From Amoebophrya sp. A120 (Eukaryota > Sar > Dinophyceae > Syndiniales > Amoebophryaceae), in contig CAJINV010000004.1 in assembly GCA_905178155.1 (NCBI GenBank), positions 8,988,417 through 9,052,416 on the forward strand: a stretch of 64,000 bases of DNA, written 5' to 3'. Of this stretch, positions 34,263-45,600 are shown in pieces. Below the pieces are notes generated by a model. It was not told the origin of the DNA and did not search any database. It was given only the letters and a program-made list of their open reading frames with translations. The stretch's first letter is position 1, and each line of letters starts with the position of its first letter. Both the position numbers and the translations under genes were made by a program.

Positions 34263-34622
34263 ATGTCGACTGCGTCAGCCTCGTCTACAACTAGCGAACA
34301 GCTCCAGAAGGAGCGACACCGCCGGGAGTTAGTTAATGTCTTTCGGAACTGCTCGTGGTTTGACGAGCGGTACATCCTGGCTTACCAGGCGACCGCGCTT
34401 CCTCTGACTAAGAGGCAGAAGACGTCCCTGCACCAGCTCCAGCAGCTGGAGCTGGATAGAACAAGAGCGCAAAGAATAGGTAACGCCCTAACTACAATTT
34501 TATTACTGGGCCTGTGGTTTCCTGCAGAGCAGTGCGGCAGATGCCTCTGCGCGGTCCCTGGCTGGTCGGGGGCCGTTCACGGCGTCAACACAGCCCGACC
34601 GCCCTGTAGCCGGGGCTCGTGA
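34263..34622 (+). CDS. small hypothetical protein
   Basis: ATG at 34263, TGA at 34620-34622. MSTASASSTTSEQLQKERHRRELVNVF... is a charged, helical N-terminus. A possible 48-bp GT-AG intron (34480-34527) is a multiple of three, so both spliced (103 aa) and unspliced (119 aa) readings are open. The tail is Cys/Gly/Arg-rich. The sequence up to 34479 has normal coding character; what follows is less convincing, so the true gene may be truncated or continue otherwise. Family not recognised. Confidence 0.4.
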   Translation: MSTASASSTTSEQLQKERHRRELVNVFRNCSWFDERYILAYQATALPLTKRQKTSLHQLQQLELDRTRAQRIGNALTTILLLGLWFPAEQCGRCLCAVPGWSGAVHGVNTARPPCSRGS

Positions 34623-35018
34623 TACGGCACTTACCGTTAGCGCGCGCCCGACGCCCAGCTGCACAACTCCCCCCGGGCTCAGTTGCGCCGCGTTTTTAGG
34701 TGGTCGACGCACTCGGCGATAGGGTAAGTCATGCGGCGACCGGGGAATATACCAAATCACCTCGTGCGCACGCACGTCACACCCAAAAACAGCTTCCCGC
34801 GAGGAAATTTCGAAACTTTAGGGTGCTGCCACGCGCAGCGCAAATCGCGGGAAAGCAGCTTTGCGCGACCCGCAAGTGCGGGGTCTGTGTTCGCGCGATG
34901 AGCGCCGTTGTGCCTGATCTCAGCGCGAGGTCATCGACCACGTGCACACTGATTCGTAAGTCAGCTCGTACGAACATCTATTTCTTCTCCTTATCGATCT
35001 GTAGCAAAAATTAACATC
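34623..35018. other. intergenic, 396 bp
   Basis: GC-rich with several cgcg runs. No frame or element recognised. It leads to the ATG at 35019. Confidence 0.5.
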
Positions 35019-36952
35019 ATGTGTATCTTTACCCCCGCGGACTTCTACCGGTCAGCCGCCTACGGCAGCATTGGCTTCGCCCTTTTCGCCGGCGCGCAAT
35101 CCCAAGCTGTTGGGTATAGTGAGGCGGTTATGAAGTGCAAAAGTATCGTACTCGTATGAATGCATTACAAATTTCCTCAGCATGAGAAATCAAATTTGTA
35201 ATGCAGATTTGCCTTGGGAACAAGATTTGTAATGCAAGAGTTGCATTTATACGAGTGCGATACTCTTACTGAGGATAGCGGTGACCGGGAACACAAATTG
35301 CGCCTATCAACTGCAAAAATGTCTGATTCTGGAAAGTTGTGATGCTAATGTCCGAATGATACCCAACTACCTCTATTAGGGAGCCGCGCATGACAAGTTT
35401 CTGAGCGGCTATGTCTAGCGTGAACCGCATGACAAATGGCCTTTTGGCATGACAAACAGGTGGCACTGTAGCGCACCAAGCATGACAGACCTTTCTGTCT
35501 TGTCGGCCAAGCATGACAGACTTGCATTCTTCCAGACCCAGACATATTTGCAATACATAGCGCCACTGCGCACACGATTCTGTCCGGCATGGCGGTGCCG
35601 GCGTTGATTCTGGGCTACATGTGCTACCACGTGTCCGTTTCGCTCGATGCGGTACTAAAAATGTCCTACGGGGACATGATCACGAGTCAGTCGGCCTACT
35701 TTACGAAAATGAACGCGAAGGCGGCGATCGTGAAGTCTTATCCACGGATCATCAAGATTCTGTTCGTCACGATGACCCTGATGACCTTTTTGTTCGTGGT
35801 CATCGGCTTTCAGAACTGCGGCAACGCCGGCGAGTGCTACAACTCCGCGACTGGGGAAGGGTCGGAAACTGCGCCGATGCCGACGTGGCTGGTGGCGCTG
35901 GACGGGTGTGCCATTCCAGGATCGTATCCTGAGTAAAAACGTACCCACACCAGAGTTGTAATGCAAATCTGCATGCTGAAAATGTTTCTCATGCGGAGCC
36001 CCATGAGAAGCATTTTCTAGTCGTGTTTTGCAATTTGTCATGCTCCAATCAGAGTGGTATGCTAGATCTGTGATGCTGCTGAGCTAGCTCAAACAGCACT
36101 ACACTACGAATCCAAATTTGTCATGCAAAACAGCCAAAACTTGTGGATTTGTCTAGCCGATTCCCCATCTTGACCACGTTGTGGGTACGTTTTTACTCAG
36201 GATAGATCGGGCAACATGTTTTACATGGACATGTTTATCGCCGCGTCTTTATCCTGAGTAAAAACGTACCCACACCAGAGTCAGGATGGGGATTTTGCAA
36301 CACAAACCTAGGAGTTTTGTGAGTCACGCATGACAAGTTGCACTCTGTAGTGTGGTGCAGGTTAGCAAGTGCAGCCGCGTCACAGATTCATCTGCTCATC
36401 CTGTTCACAGCATCACAAATTCCAAAACACGGCTGGAAATGGCTCTCATGCGGATGCGCATTACAAGTCTTCCTGTCTTCGCAAATCTGCATTACAACTC
36501 TGGCGTGGGTACGTTTTTACTCAGGATAGTCTTTCTGCTTCTGGCTGATGATGAGCGGACGGCGATCGAGGCAAGAGCAAGTGATGCCACCGCATTTGTA
36601 TTATCCCCCGCCGTATCAACTGCAAAAGTGTCTGGGTCTGGAACATTGCTAGGTTTGTCATGCATCTTCTGGATCACCGACAACTGGTCCCTAATGTACG
36701 CAAAAGCATTTTTACAGGTTTTGCGCAGGCTTCCTGATGTCTAAACCGCATTAGAAATTCCCTATTTGCGTAGCAAGAACTGGGAAGCTTTGGGTGCTTA
36801 TGCAACACAAATTTTTGCATTTGCCTGTTCCAGAAATCGCATTACAAGGTCTAATTCTTGCAGACCCAGACATTTTTGCAATCCATACGCCGTCCGGGGG
36901 CGGTTTCGATGTTGCAAACTCGGTCGGATTCCTGGACACGCTTGCACCTTGA
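35019..36952 (+). CDS. small multi-pass membrane protein
   Basis: Exons are 35019-35128, 35283-35304, 35565-35924, 36210-36249, 36534-36613 and 36893-36952 (223 aa). All five gaps are introner elements; there is no GT-AG intron. Probable membrane segments are ILSGMAVPALILGYMCYHV, IIKILFVTMTLMTFLFVVIG and MFYMDMFIAASFCFWLMMSG, with a weaker one near the N-terminus. The loop after the second contains Cys residues (FQNCGNAGECY), which suggests a disulfide on the lumenal or outer side. The tail has PPHLYYPPP, a possible tyrosine/proline sorting or binding motif. Elements outweigh coding sequence (1237 against 672 bases). Function unknown. The first 48 coding bases are duplicated at 33919-33966. 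Confidence 0.82.
35129..35277 (+). mobile_element. introner element, family B
   Basis: 149 bp. TSD gcggt at 35124-35128 and 35278-35282; phase 2. Confidence 0.92.
35305..35559. mobile_element. introner element, family A
   Basis: 255 bp. TSD gcgcc at 35300-35304 and 35560-35564; phase 0. The exon between it and the preceding element is 22 nt. Confidence 0.92.
35925..36204 (+). mobile_element. introner element, family I
   Basis: 280 bp. Ends tatcctgagtaaaaacgtac and gtacgtttttactcaggata. TSD gatcg at 35920-35924 and 36205-36209; phase 0. Confidence 0.92.
36250..36528 (-). mobile_element. introner element, family I, inverted
   Basis: 279 bp. The interior is the reverse complement of the neighbour at 35925. 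TSD gtctt at 36245-36249 and 36529-36533; phase 1. Confidence 0.92.
36614..36887. mobile_element. introner element, family A
   Basis: 274 bp. TSD cgccg at 36609-36613 and 36888-36892; phase 0. The interior is divergent from other A copies. Confidence 0.9.
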
Positions 36953-37538
36953 AAATAGATGAAAAATCCTGCGATCAGAGTTTCTTCACTCTTAAAAAGA
37001 AGACGTTTCGATGGAAAAAGACGCTCTTGATTCCGGTCATACGACCTGGTGACCACGACTCCAGGGTGGGTCATTTGTTTTCATTTCCCGTTCACCTCTG
37101 TTGTTCTTCTTCTTCGCCTCCTAAGCAGGAGTTCATCAACAAAAAATCACAAACAAAACACGAGAAGACCGACGAAGACTGAGCGCTACATCGTGCTGCA
37201 AAGCGGGCATTTAGCTGTAGGGCAGTAGTTGCGAATGATGTGAACAGAAGATCTCACGGGCAGCTCTCAACGCGACCCCTCCGAGGTATAAAGCCATGGA
37301 TGAGGAGTGAAGACCTGGAGTTATTGAGGGCGGATTTTCAATGTTCAATATCAATTTGCGAGGTCTATTCAAAAGAGAGACGCAAAAGCAAAAGTATCGT
37401 GTAGCGTGATAGCAGTGTCAAGAAGGATGATGAGATCAGGACCGGACGATTTCTCTTCCGGTTGGTAGAAGTTGATTGCACACAGGAGGAAAGGCCCCTG
37501 CCTAAAATTCGAACCACGTCCACCGCACCCACGGCAAT
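36953..37538. other. intergenic, 586 bp
   Basis: Spacer before the coiled-coil gene. No element or RNA gene recognised. Confidence 0.5.
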
Positions 37539-40500
37539 ATGACGGTCGCGGTCGAGGCAGAAGAGCTCCTTCGGGACCTGTCCCGCACGCAGATCTCCGA
37601 GTTGCATGACCGGTATGACAGGTGTGAGGAGCAGCTGGCCGAAATGCGGGAGAAGGCGAGGGATAGCATGGTAGCGAGGAAAAAGTACATCGAGGTAAGT
37701 ACGCGAATACTAAGTAGAAAGAAGACAGAGTAGCTTTTTGTCGTGCAGAACTACTTTTTTTTACCTCAATCACAGTTTATCTTTTCGTACAAAAGCTGTA
37801 ATTGTACTTGCTTATGTGCGATCATTTTTTCCATTTGTCGGCTAAGAGGCAAAGAAGTTTCCCACTACACGCAATTTATCAGAACCTGAGCGACCGGCTT
37901 CTGGATAAGAGCGAAAAGCTCACGGAGCTGCGAGCGGCGCAGACTGCTGGGGGCGGGTTGGCAGGTATAATAGATAGAGCGGTCGCGGTTTTTGTCATGC
38001 TGAATGCCAACTTGCAATTGCATTTTGCTTGTCCTGCAAAAATAATGCGTACGTTCTTACACGCAATCCGAGTTGTATCAAAAAATTTCAATTTCTCGTC
38101 ATATCCCAGAAGCCTCCGAGAACAACAACAAGCACCTGAACGACCTGACCCGCGCGGCCTCCATGCAGACCCTCCTCCGCAGTGAAATCCTGCGCTACGA
38201 GCGCACCACCGACACGGCCGACGCGCATTCCCGGGAGAACTTGCGGCTCGTGCGGGAACTGTTCCAACACAGTCTGAGTCTGCACGACCAGCTGAAGAAC
38301 GAACTGGAAAGAGCGGCGGAGAAAGAGGAGCAATGGAAGCAAGAAAAACTATTTCTGGAGCAGGAATTCGAGAAACAGAAGGAAAACAACCGGAAATTGG
38401 TCAAAGAGCTGCAGAATGCTTGCGAGGAAGTGGCGGACCTGGAGAAGAAATCGTGTGAGACCGGGGAGGAGATGCACGAGAAATTCACGAAGTTTTCCGA
38501 GCAGAACGTGCATATGCTGTGCAAAAGTATCGTACTCGGACCAATCGCAGTCCTGCATGACAGATCTGCTTTCTTACCTAATTTTGCATTTACAAATTCC
38601 AGGTTTCATCTTGAAGAAATTTGTCATGCGATTTATACTAGTGCGACGCTTTTGCAATGCATAGTGCAGCAACTGGAGCAATTGGAAGAAAAGTATGTGC
38701 AGAAACTGACCGACTTGAATGAGGATTGGCAGTTGGAAATGAAAAAAGAAAAGCAGGACCGCGCGCGGGAAGTCAGTGAAATTCTAAGTGAAAAACAGCA
38801 AAAAATCGCCGAACAGGAGGCGCACTGGACCCGGGAATTTCATACTCTGCAGACAAAACTGCAAAGTCAAAAGAAGGACCACGCGAGAACCCGGGAGGAA
38901 CTGAAAAGCAGTAAGGAAAGGGAGAAAGAGCTGAAGAAGCAAGTCGAAGAGCTGAAGCAGATAGGAAACACGCTTGAGGAAAAATTATCAACAGCTCGAA
39001 AAGAGTCGCAGTTGTTCAAAAAACACGCACAAGACTGGCGGAACCGCGTGGAGAGTTTACAAGCTGTCGGGGGGTACGGGAAACGTGGGGAGCGGAACGC
39101 GGATCAGTTTTTACTGGTGCAGAAGCAAGTCAGGGATTTGCGGGAGGAGTTGCACTTGCATCAAGCAGTCAGAGACATTACCCTACAGGAATACCAGCTG
39201 AAATCGATTCGGGATGCGGCTACGGCGGTGCCGGCGTACCCTGCCTTGGGGGTGGAACCATCAGCATGTGCAGCTGGCTTTAGTACCACCACTTCTGCCA
39301 ACGATAATTTATTCAATATCGCCGATAGTACCACGACGCCAATCGTCGCCGCGGCACCGACGTCGCCTGTGACAGCACGGACGAATTTGCTCAAATCAGG
39401 ACCGGTCTACGTGCCAGGGCAGCAGTCCCAGTCCTCGCAGATGATTACTACACCTGCGACCTCCGGAGCATTACCTTTACCGGTGCCGAGTGCTACAACT
39501 GCTGCTTCTGTCGGTGAGGCGACCGGGTATAGAGACCAGTTTTTGGACCCACTATTAACCTATTGCGCGAAGAACGAATTGCGGCAGGAAGAAGAGCAAG
39601 TCGTCGCATCATCTTCTGCTGCTGAACCACAAGAAGGGCGAGGGCCGACGACGACGAGCGGCAAAACATTAAAGCACGAAGACGAAACGTCGTCGCTCGA
39701 ACACAAATTGAACGTTGTTTCCACAGGGAAGGAGGTTTTGGAGCTGCGCGAAAACATTCTGGAGCTGGAGATGCAGAAACTGAGGCAGGAAGTCGTGGAA
39801 ATGAAGAGAACAGCAAATGCAAATAACAGCGGCGGCGTGCCGCAGCGTCCACCACTTGTGCCTCCTGTTGCTGAAGTGCTAGACGATCCGCTGCCAACAA
39901 GCAGGAGTGCACGACCCCCTGCCTCACCGAGTGGCGCTGCAAGGGATGAGCAACCAGGTGGACATTTGCTTCCAACAGGAAGTTCTTCAAAAACGACGTC
40001 GAAGCCGCCAGTAGACATATCCGGTTGGAAAGCCTACATGTCTCCACCCGGGTTTATCGGCTTCCCGAACTGCGATCCGTCAAAGTCCTCTGCTTCACCG
40101 GGACAAGACGACCCGACAAGTACTTCTGCGGATCCACAAGTTGCAGCTCTGCAGCGGGAGCTGGCTGCGAAAAATGCAGAGTTGCAAGCATTGCGCGAAG
40201 GAGCGTCGAAAGAACGGACAAAGGTGAAAGTCGGCACGGGCGCTTCCGCGCCATCCTCATCTAGACGCCCAGCAAGCAGTACTGGGAGTGCGGGTGCTGC
40301 TGTTTCACAGCCACTGTCCCGCATACCCGGAGCCACACAGCAAATGACGAGCGAGCTGTCCAATTTTCTGGGACATGATGTTCATGGGTCGTCCTCTCCG
40401 CGAGGATATATCCCTCGTGCAAGTTCGCCGCCAGCACTGAGCGCGACAACGCCGGCGACGACGATCCAACAGTCGCAGCTTTTCAGGCCGAACACCGGGA

Positions 40501-42051
40501 CAACTACAACAGCGATCACGACGATGATTGGAAGGAAAGAAACCTACAACCTGGACACGCCGGCGCTCTTCCGTCCGCCGGGAAGAGGAGCAGGACCACA
40601 TCAAACAGGTTCAAACCCAGTACAACCGACGTTGAGCAGTACTAGTAGACCCCCGGTCTGGGCGAGAAAGACCGCGAGCTCGCGCTCGAAGCAGACCTCA
40701 AAGCACTCGAACGTGGATCCATTAGACGTGGTCGTCGCCGCGGGGGGAGCTGCGAACAGTAGCAAGAAAACCACTGCTGCTGGTGCAGTGACTCAAAGTA
40801 GAACTGTTGCTCTTGGTGCAGCTCCCTCTCCGAATGGGACGACCGCTGGACAAGAACTTCAGCAGGTTTACTTCCCGCCCGGTCCCTCCGCCGTGGACGA
40901 CCTCGCGTCCTCCGCGTCTGCGCAGGCAAGGCAAGGTTCGAAATTATCCTCTCCCGCCGGCCCGGGCACGAATGCCGCCCGCGCGGTGATGTACCGGCTG
41001 CAGGGCCCGGATGAGTTACTGCAGCAGCTGGACGGGGGGGGACGTGCTGGGACTACAACTACACGAAGTTTGTCTCCACGACAACACACTGCTCATCAAC
41101 GTGGGAATTCCAATCCGCCACCGGCTGGAGGAACATCAAAGCCCAGACTATCTTCCACCATCGGACTGATGCCCATGCACCGGAACAGGTTCGTTGCTGC
41201 AGAAAACAGTAGCGGCTCCGCAATTGGAACCAAGATGCGACGCTCGTGGGAGGGGCCCGTTGCACCGTCTGCAACGAGCAGTCCCCGCCTGCAATACGAC
41301 ACGAAGCTCGGTGCAACCGTGATCGTTGCAGACATGCGGTCTAGCGGAACAATATCTGGTGCCAGTGCCTCCTCCCGCCCCCGTGCGGGAAGCCATGGCG
41401 CGAACATGGAGAAGCAGCCTGCGTTCGTCTCTCATTCCGCGCGGCTCATCCCTCGCACGTCAGCCACAATTGCGCAGCTGCAGGGGATAAACAGAAGGGC
41501 GCACAACAATAATCCGAATTCAAGCAGCCGATACAACAACTCTTCGGCCAGAGACGATGCTGGAGCTCCTGCTGCTGGCGGAGCAAGTACCTCATCTAGA
41601 GTACCGGCGGGGACGCACATTCGCCTGCCAGTGCCCCTGTCTGCCGCAACGACGCCGCTTGGTACTTCTATGGGCGCTGGTCAACATCTTTCAGCAGTGC
41701 CTACGTCTTATCCTGTGCACCAAACGTATCGTACTCGTATGGATGCAACTCTTGCATTACAAATCTCATTCTCAAAGCAAATCAGCATGACAAATTTCAT
41801 TTCTCATGCGGAGGAACTTTGTAATGCAATTACCACTAGTACGATAGTACAAAACTTTTGCAATTCATACGTCTGCGCGAGAGTCCGCCCTCCGCGATTC
41901 GCTGAACGAAGAAAAGTGGAAGTATCGGGTGCAAAGGCAGGAGTTGCGACAATTGCAGGAGGAGCTGGCACGACGCGACCGCTTTCAGCACAGGCTTGGA
42001 AGGGAGGTGCAGCGGAGGCCGTATTGTTCCGAAGAGGACGAACTATCGTGA
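37539..42051 (+). CDS. large coiled-coil protein
   Basis: Exons are 37539-37694, 37883-37964, 38110-38512, 38669-41708 and 41875-42051 (1285 aa). GT-AG introns are 37695-37882 (phase 0) and 37965-38109 (phase 1); the last two gaps are family B elements. Residues about 10-430 are a long heptad-rich coiled coil (EKEEQWKQEKLFLEQEFEKQ, EKELKKQVEELKQIGNTLEE). Residues about 430-1225 are low-complexity Ser/Pro/Ala/Thr with a short coiled coil near 590 (ELRENILELEMQKLRQEV). The last 59 residues return to coiled coil (NEEKWKYRVQRQELRQLQEE). That layout fits a cytoskeletal, centrosomal or basal-body scaffold, but no family was recognised. The unspliced frame runs on to 42173 through unrelated sequence; removal of the second element gives the coiled-coil C-terminus instead. 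Confidence 0.82.
38513..38663 (-). mobile_element. introner element, family B, inverted; reads through in frame
   Basis: 151 bp. TSD gtgca at 38508-38512 and 38664-38668; phase 2. Element plus TSD is 156 bp without in-frame stop, so retention would add 52 residues to the coiled coil. Confidence 0.88.
41709..41869 (-). mobile_element. introner element, family B, inverted
   Basis: 161 bp. TSD cgtct at 41704-41708 and 41870-41874; phase 0. Removal changes frame relative to the raw ORF and restores a coiled-coil ending. Confidence 0.9.
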
Positions 42052-42683
42052 GAATGAGGAAGGATATTGTAGACTTTTGTGCGTCGAAATCTAAATCAAT
42101 TTACCAAAAAGGGCAAGAACACGCAGCTCATTCGGTCAACGATTATGTCACCGTCACCAGGTGCTCGCTTTGACGCCTGTACATCGCAGAGGCACATACG
42201 TTGTATTTTTTTACGTTGTATTTTTTTCAAACTTCCGGAAGATGCAACCGACGGGCGTTCTTGAGGGATAGTGACGGAGTTGGGCTGCATGCTGGTGTGA
42301 GAAACAGGGTTTCATCACATGATTGGCCGCACCTGCAAATAGGTTGCGCACGATGAGAAGAAATACCTGAGAGAAAGTTTCACCCACTCTTTCTCATTAT
42401 CCAAAACCGATTTACCTTGCAAAGAAATGCAAAGTGGATGAAAAAGAAATAGAATATCAAATATCATAATCAATTTTTATTTTTTGAGACAAGAAATCCA
42501 TTGAAAACCAATCGCCTAGGGCAAACTTGCTAAGACGAACGAAGAACAGCTTGCGGGAGCGCGCTTCTTGCGTTTCACAGCTTCGGTTAGGTGCAGAAAA
42601 GTAGCGTTGCCACATGTAGTTGAGAACTTGATAGTCGGGTCTTACAGTGTCCGCGTGTAGTTAGTTCGTTTCATTGCCCATAG
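42052..42683. other. intergenic, 632 bp
   Basis: AT-rich spacer with a short duplicated ttacgttgtatttttt segment near 42195-42230. No gene recognised. Confidence 0.5.
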
Positions 42684-45600
42684 ATGAAATTGAAAACAGA
42701 TGAGGATTTGTACCAGGACAATCTGTCGGACCGCGCGGTTGGCTCATCCAGCAATTCCGAGCACATTTCCGGCAAAAGTTCAAAGACGACGTTGGTGCCC
42801 AGCGTCCAGACCAGCAAACCAACTCGGGACCTGATACTGCAAGAGCAGGATCATGATCCTAAACTTGGACCACAAGAAAACATGGAGAACACGACCCAGA
42901 AAAACGGCGTCGAAAAGCAGCGCAGCGAGGTGTTTTTTGCCTCCTCGTCCCGGAAGCGGCGACTATCCGACATCCCGGCGGTTGGCGTGAAAAAAACGCT
43001 GAGCAGGGGCAACACCGGGCACCTGTCGAGCAACCTCGACGTGCTGGCGTCTTTGCAGCAGAAGGCAGCGAAGCAAAATGAACAGGCGCGGGCCGTGGCG
43101 GAAAAGGCGAGATCGGAGAGTCGGCAGGCCATGGTGAGTAAGCAGAAACACCAACCGGAAGTTTTCTCACAGCCTCTACTCCATCCCCCGCGCCAGGTCG
43201 AAGTGGTGCCGTCCTCTGGTGGCGAGTCGCAAGTGGAGGTAGCAGGAGCTGTCGGCCCATCGAAGAACAAAATTTCCTCTGCGCCTACAAATAGGTCCAC
43301 CCAGCCCGGGATGGCGTTTCAGCGGGACAGCCTGACCGCTCGGCAGAAGACGCTCGCCGCTGCACAAGTGGGAAAACAGTTGCAATCTCATCCGTTTTTC
43401 GATGCTGAGTTGCAGGACGCGCCGGAGGAGCCGATGGGCGACCACGTTATGTTTGGTCGAAGCTCCAACTCCTCCAGCAAAAAGAGCACCAGCAGACCGT
43501 CGAAAGGCACGGTTGGAGGGACGAAAGGGAAAACGAAAGAGAAACTGGTTGACAACCCGGCGAAAATGCGAACTTCCTCTTCCATTTACATAGACAGCCA
43601 GATCGCGGCCGCCCGGGCACAGAAAAAGCAGGAGATGGCCTTGCAGAAAATGTTGCGAGCCAGTAGTAACGGGCAGCAGGTGGAACAAGACGCGTTCGAA
43701 CAGGATCTGTTTTTGCAGAGTCAACGCGCCAGCAAGGGGAAGGACCACGGTAGTAATGCGGTTTCAGCGACGGAGATCGAGATGAAGAACAGTCGTAAGA
43801 CCAAGCGAAACACGACCACGAAGGCAAAAAAGCGCGCCTACTCGGAAAAGGCGCTGGAAAAAAAGATTCACAACGACTTGGAAAAGCGGGTTGCGCACTC
43901 GGTGACCGATTTCTCACCGAGTCCGCGGGCTGCAGGTTGGAACGTCAGTACCCACGTGCCCACGGAGGACGAACTCTTTCGGAGGAGAGTGCATGAGATC
44001 ACGGTACAAGAATGAAAGTGTTTTGATCATTCATCCACCGACTGAATTTACTATGCATTTAGATTTGATTTCATTCTCTTTCTGCATGATCTCAAACTCA
44101 AAGCCTACTTAATTACATGTCTATCACCACAGGGCCTCGCGCGGCACACGAACCGGCAACTGTCTACCAAGCAACTGCAGAAGTCGCCCAGCCCGCCCCC
44201 CACCTGGCGAGAGGGTTTACGGAGCGAAAACCATGCGGCGTCTGTTCCCGCATGGTCGGGAAGCAGGAGGCTGGGGACATCAAATAAAAGCGCCTCTCCT
44301 TCACCCAGAAGCAAAACGGGGCCAAGGAAGAAGACGAGCAAAGACCATGCTAAAGCCACAGCTGGGTCGACGTCCTCGCACAGCAAACCGGTCCTCGAGC
44401 GGAGGTTCGCTGCGCCGCTGACAAGGGAGCCGCGGGGATCCCCATCACATCAGCATCAGGCGGCGGGGGGAGCGGAAAATGCAAATAATAATGCGGTGAT
44501 CATGTCTGATAATAAAGTGAAAAACATCAAGCGGCAGTTGATAGAAATCAGGGAAGTAGAGTCGCTTTCCCCGGAGTTGAAGAGCCGAAGTAACCACACT
44601 ACGACAGGGAGAAGCAAGAGCCCCCGAGGAGGTGGAACATCAAACAATCAGGCAGCGCCAGAACTCCTGAAAAGATCATCGCTTTCGCCACATCAACCGC
44701 TGGAAAAGTTTCCCGGCGTCCTCGAGTCCAGCTCCGCGACCAGCATGGCAGATGACCGACAGCACCTGCTCATCTGTCCCCCCGGTGAACCCCGTATCAG
44801 TCCGCCAGCGAAAAGCTTCTACGACGCCAGGACTTCCGCGATGATTCGGGAGATAGGCTCTACCAGCACGAGCACGCAGAATTTGAATTACAACGGACCA
44901 CGACAATCGCAACTGCAGATGTTAAACTCATCATCTTCTCCTAGCGGTACAGGTACTACTATTGTCCAACCCGTCGTCACCCCACCGCAACAGCAGTTCA
45001 TTCGCATGGAGGGCGTGGAAAGCCCGGGAGTTGTGCCGCCGGAAAAACGGAGATCGTCGCGAAACAAGTCCAGGTCCCCAGCAAGGTCGCCGCCGCGATC
45101 CCCGACGGCGAACTATGCTGTTCTTTCTGGAACGAATACACAGACGCAGCAGCAGCAGCGGAGGTCCTCGTCTGTGACCAACGCAAGCCCCGGCGGTGGC
45201 CAACAGCAAGATGCTGAGCAGGCTTCGTACCTCTCGAACCAAAGGAATCTGCTTTTGTCCCCGCAGCGCGCAATGGCGTTGATGGACATTAACAATCCAG
45301 CACTACAACAGCAGCAGATGCAGATCATGAACAACATGAACTTGAATTCCAACAATAATTACCAGAGGCAGCGAGCGGACACGGCGACGACTTTTTTCTC
45401 CTTAAATGGAGGGTTCAACAGCTCCACGAGTTACGTGACGCCCTTGTCCACAACTGGAAACACGTGGTTCGGAGGTGCTGGAAACAACAGTGTGGGAACG
45501 TCGGCACCGCCACAGCCGGTGGCAACGCCGGCTGCTGGATCAGGCCCGAATGTCCAGCCCTCACCTCCTTCGATGGGCGGCAACATGATGAACAACCGGG

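Noticed and set aside
41709-42173. C-terminal 154 codons of the raw 1366-codon frame
   Set aside because: They lie in a family B element and then in a frame without coding character. Removing the element gives a coiled-coil tail ending at 42051.
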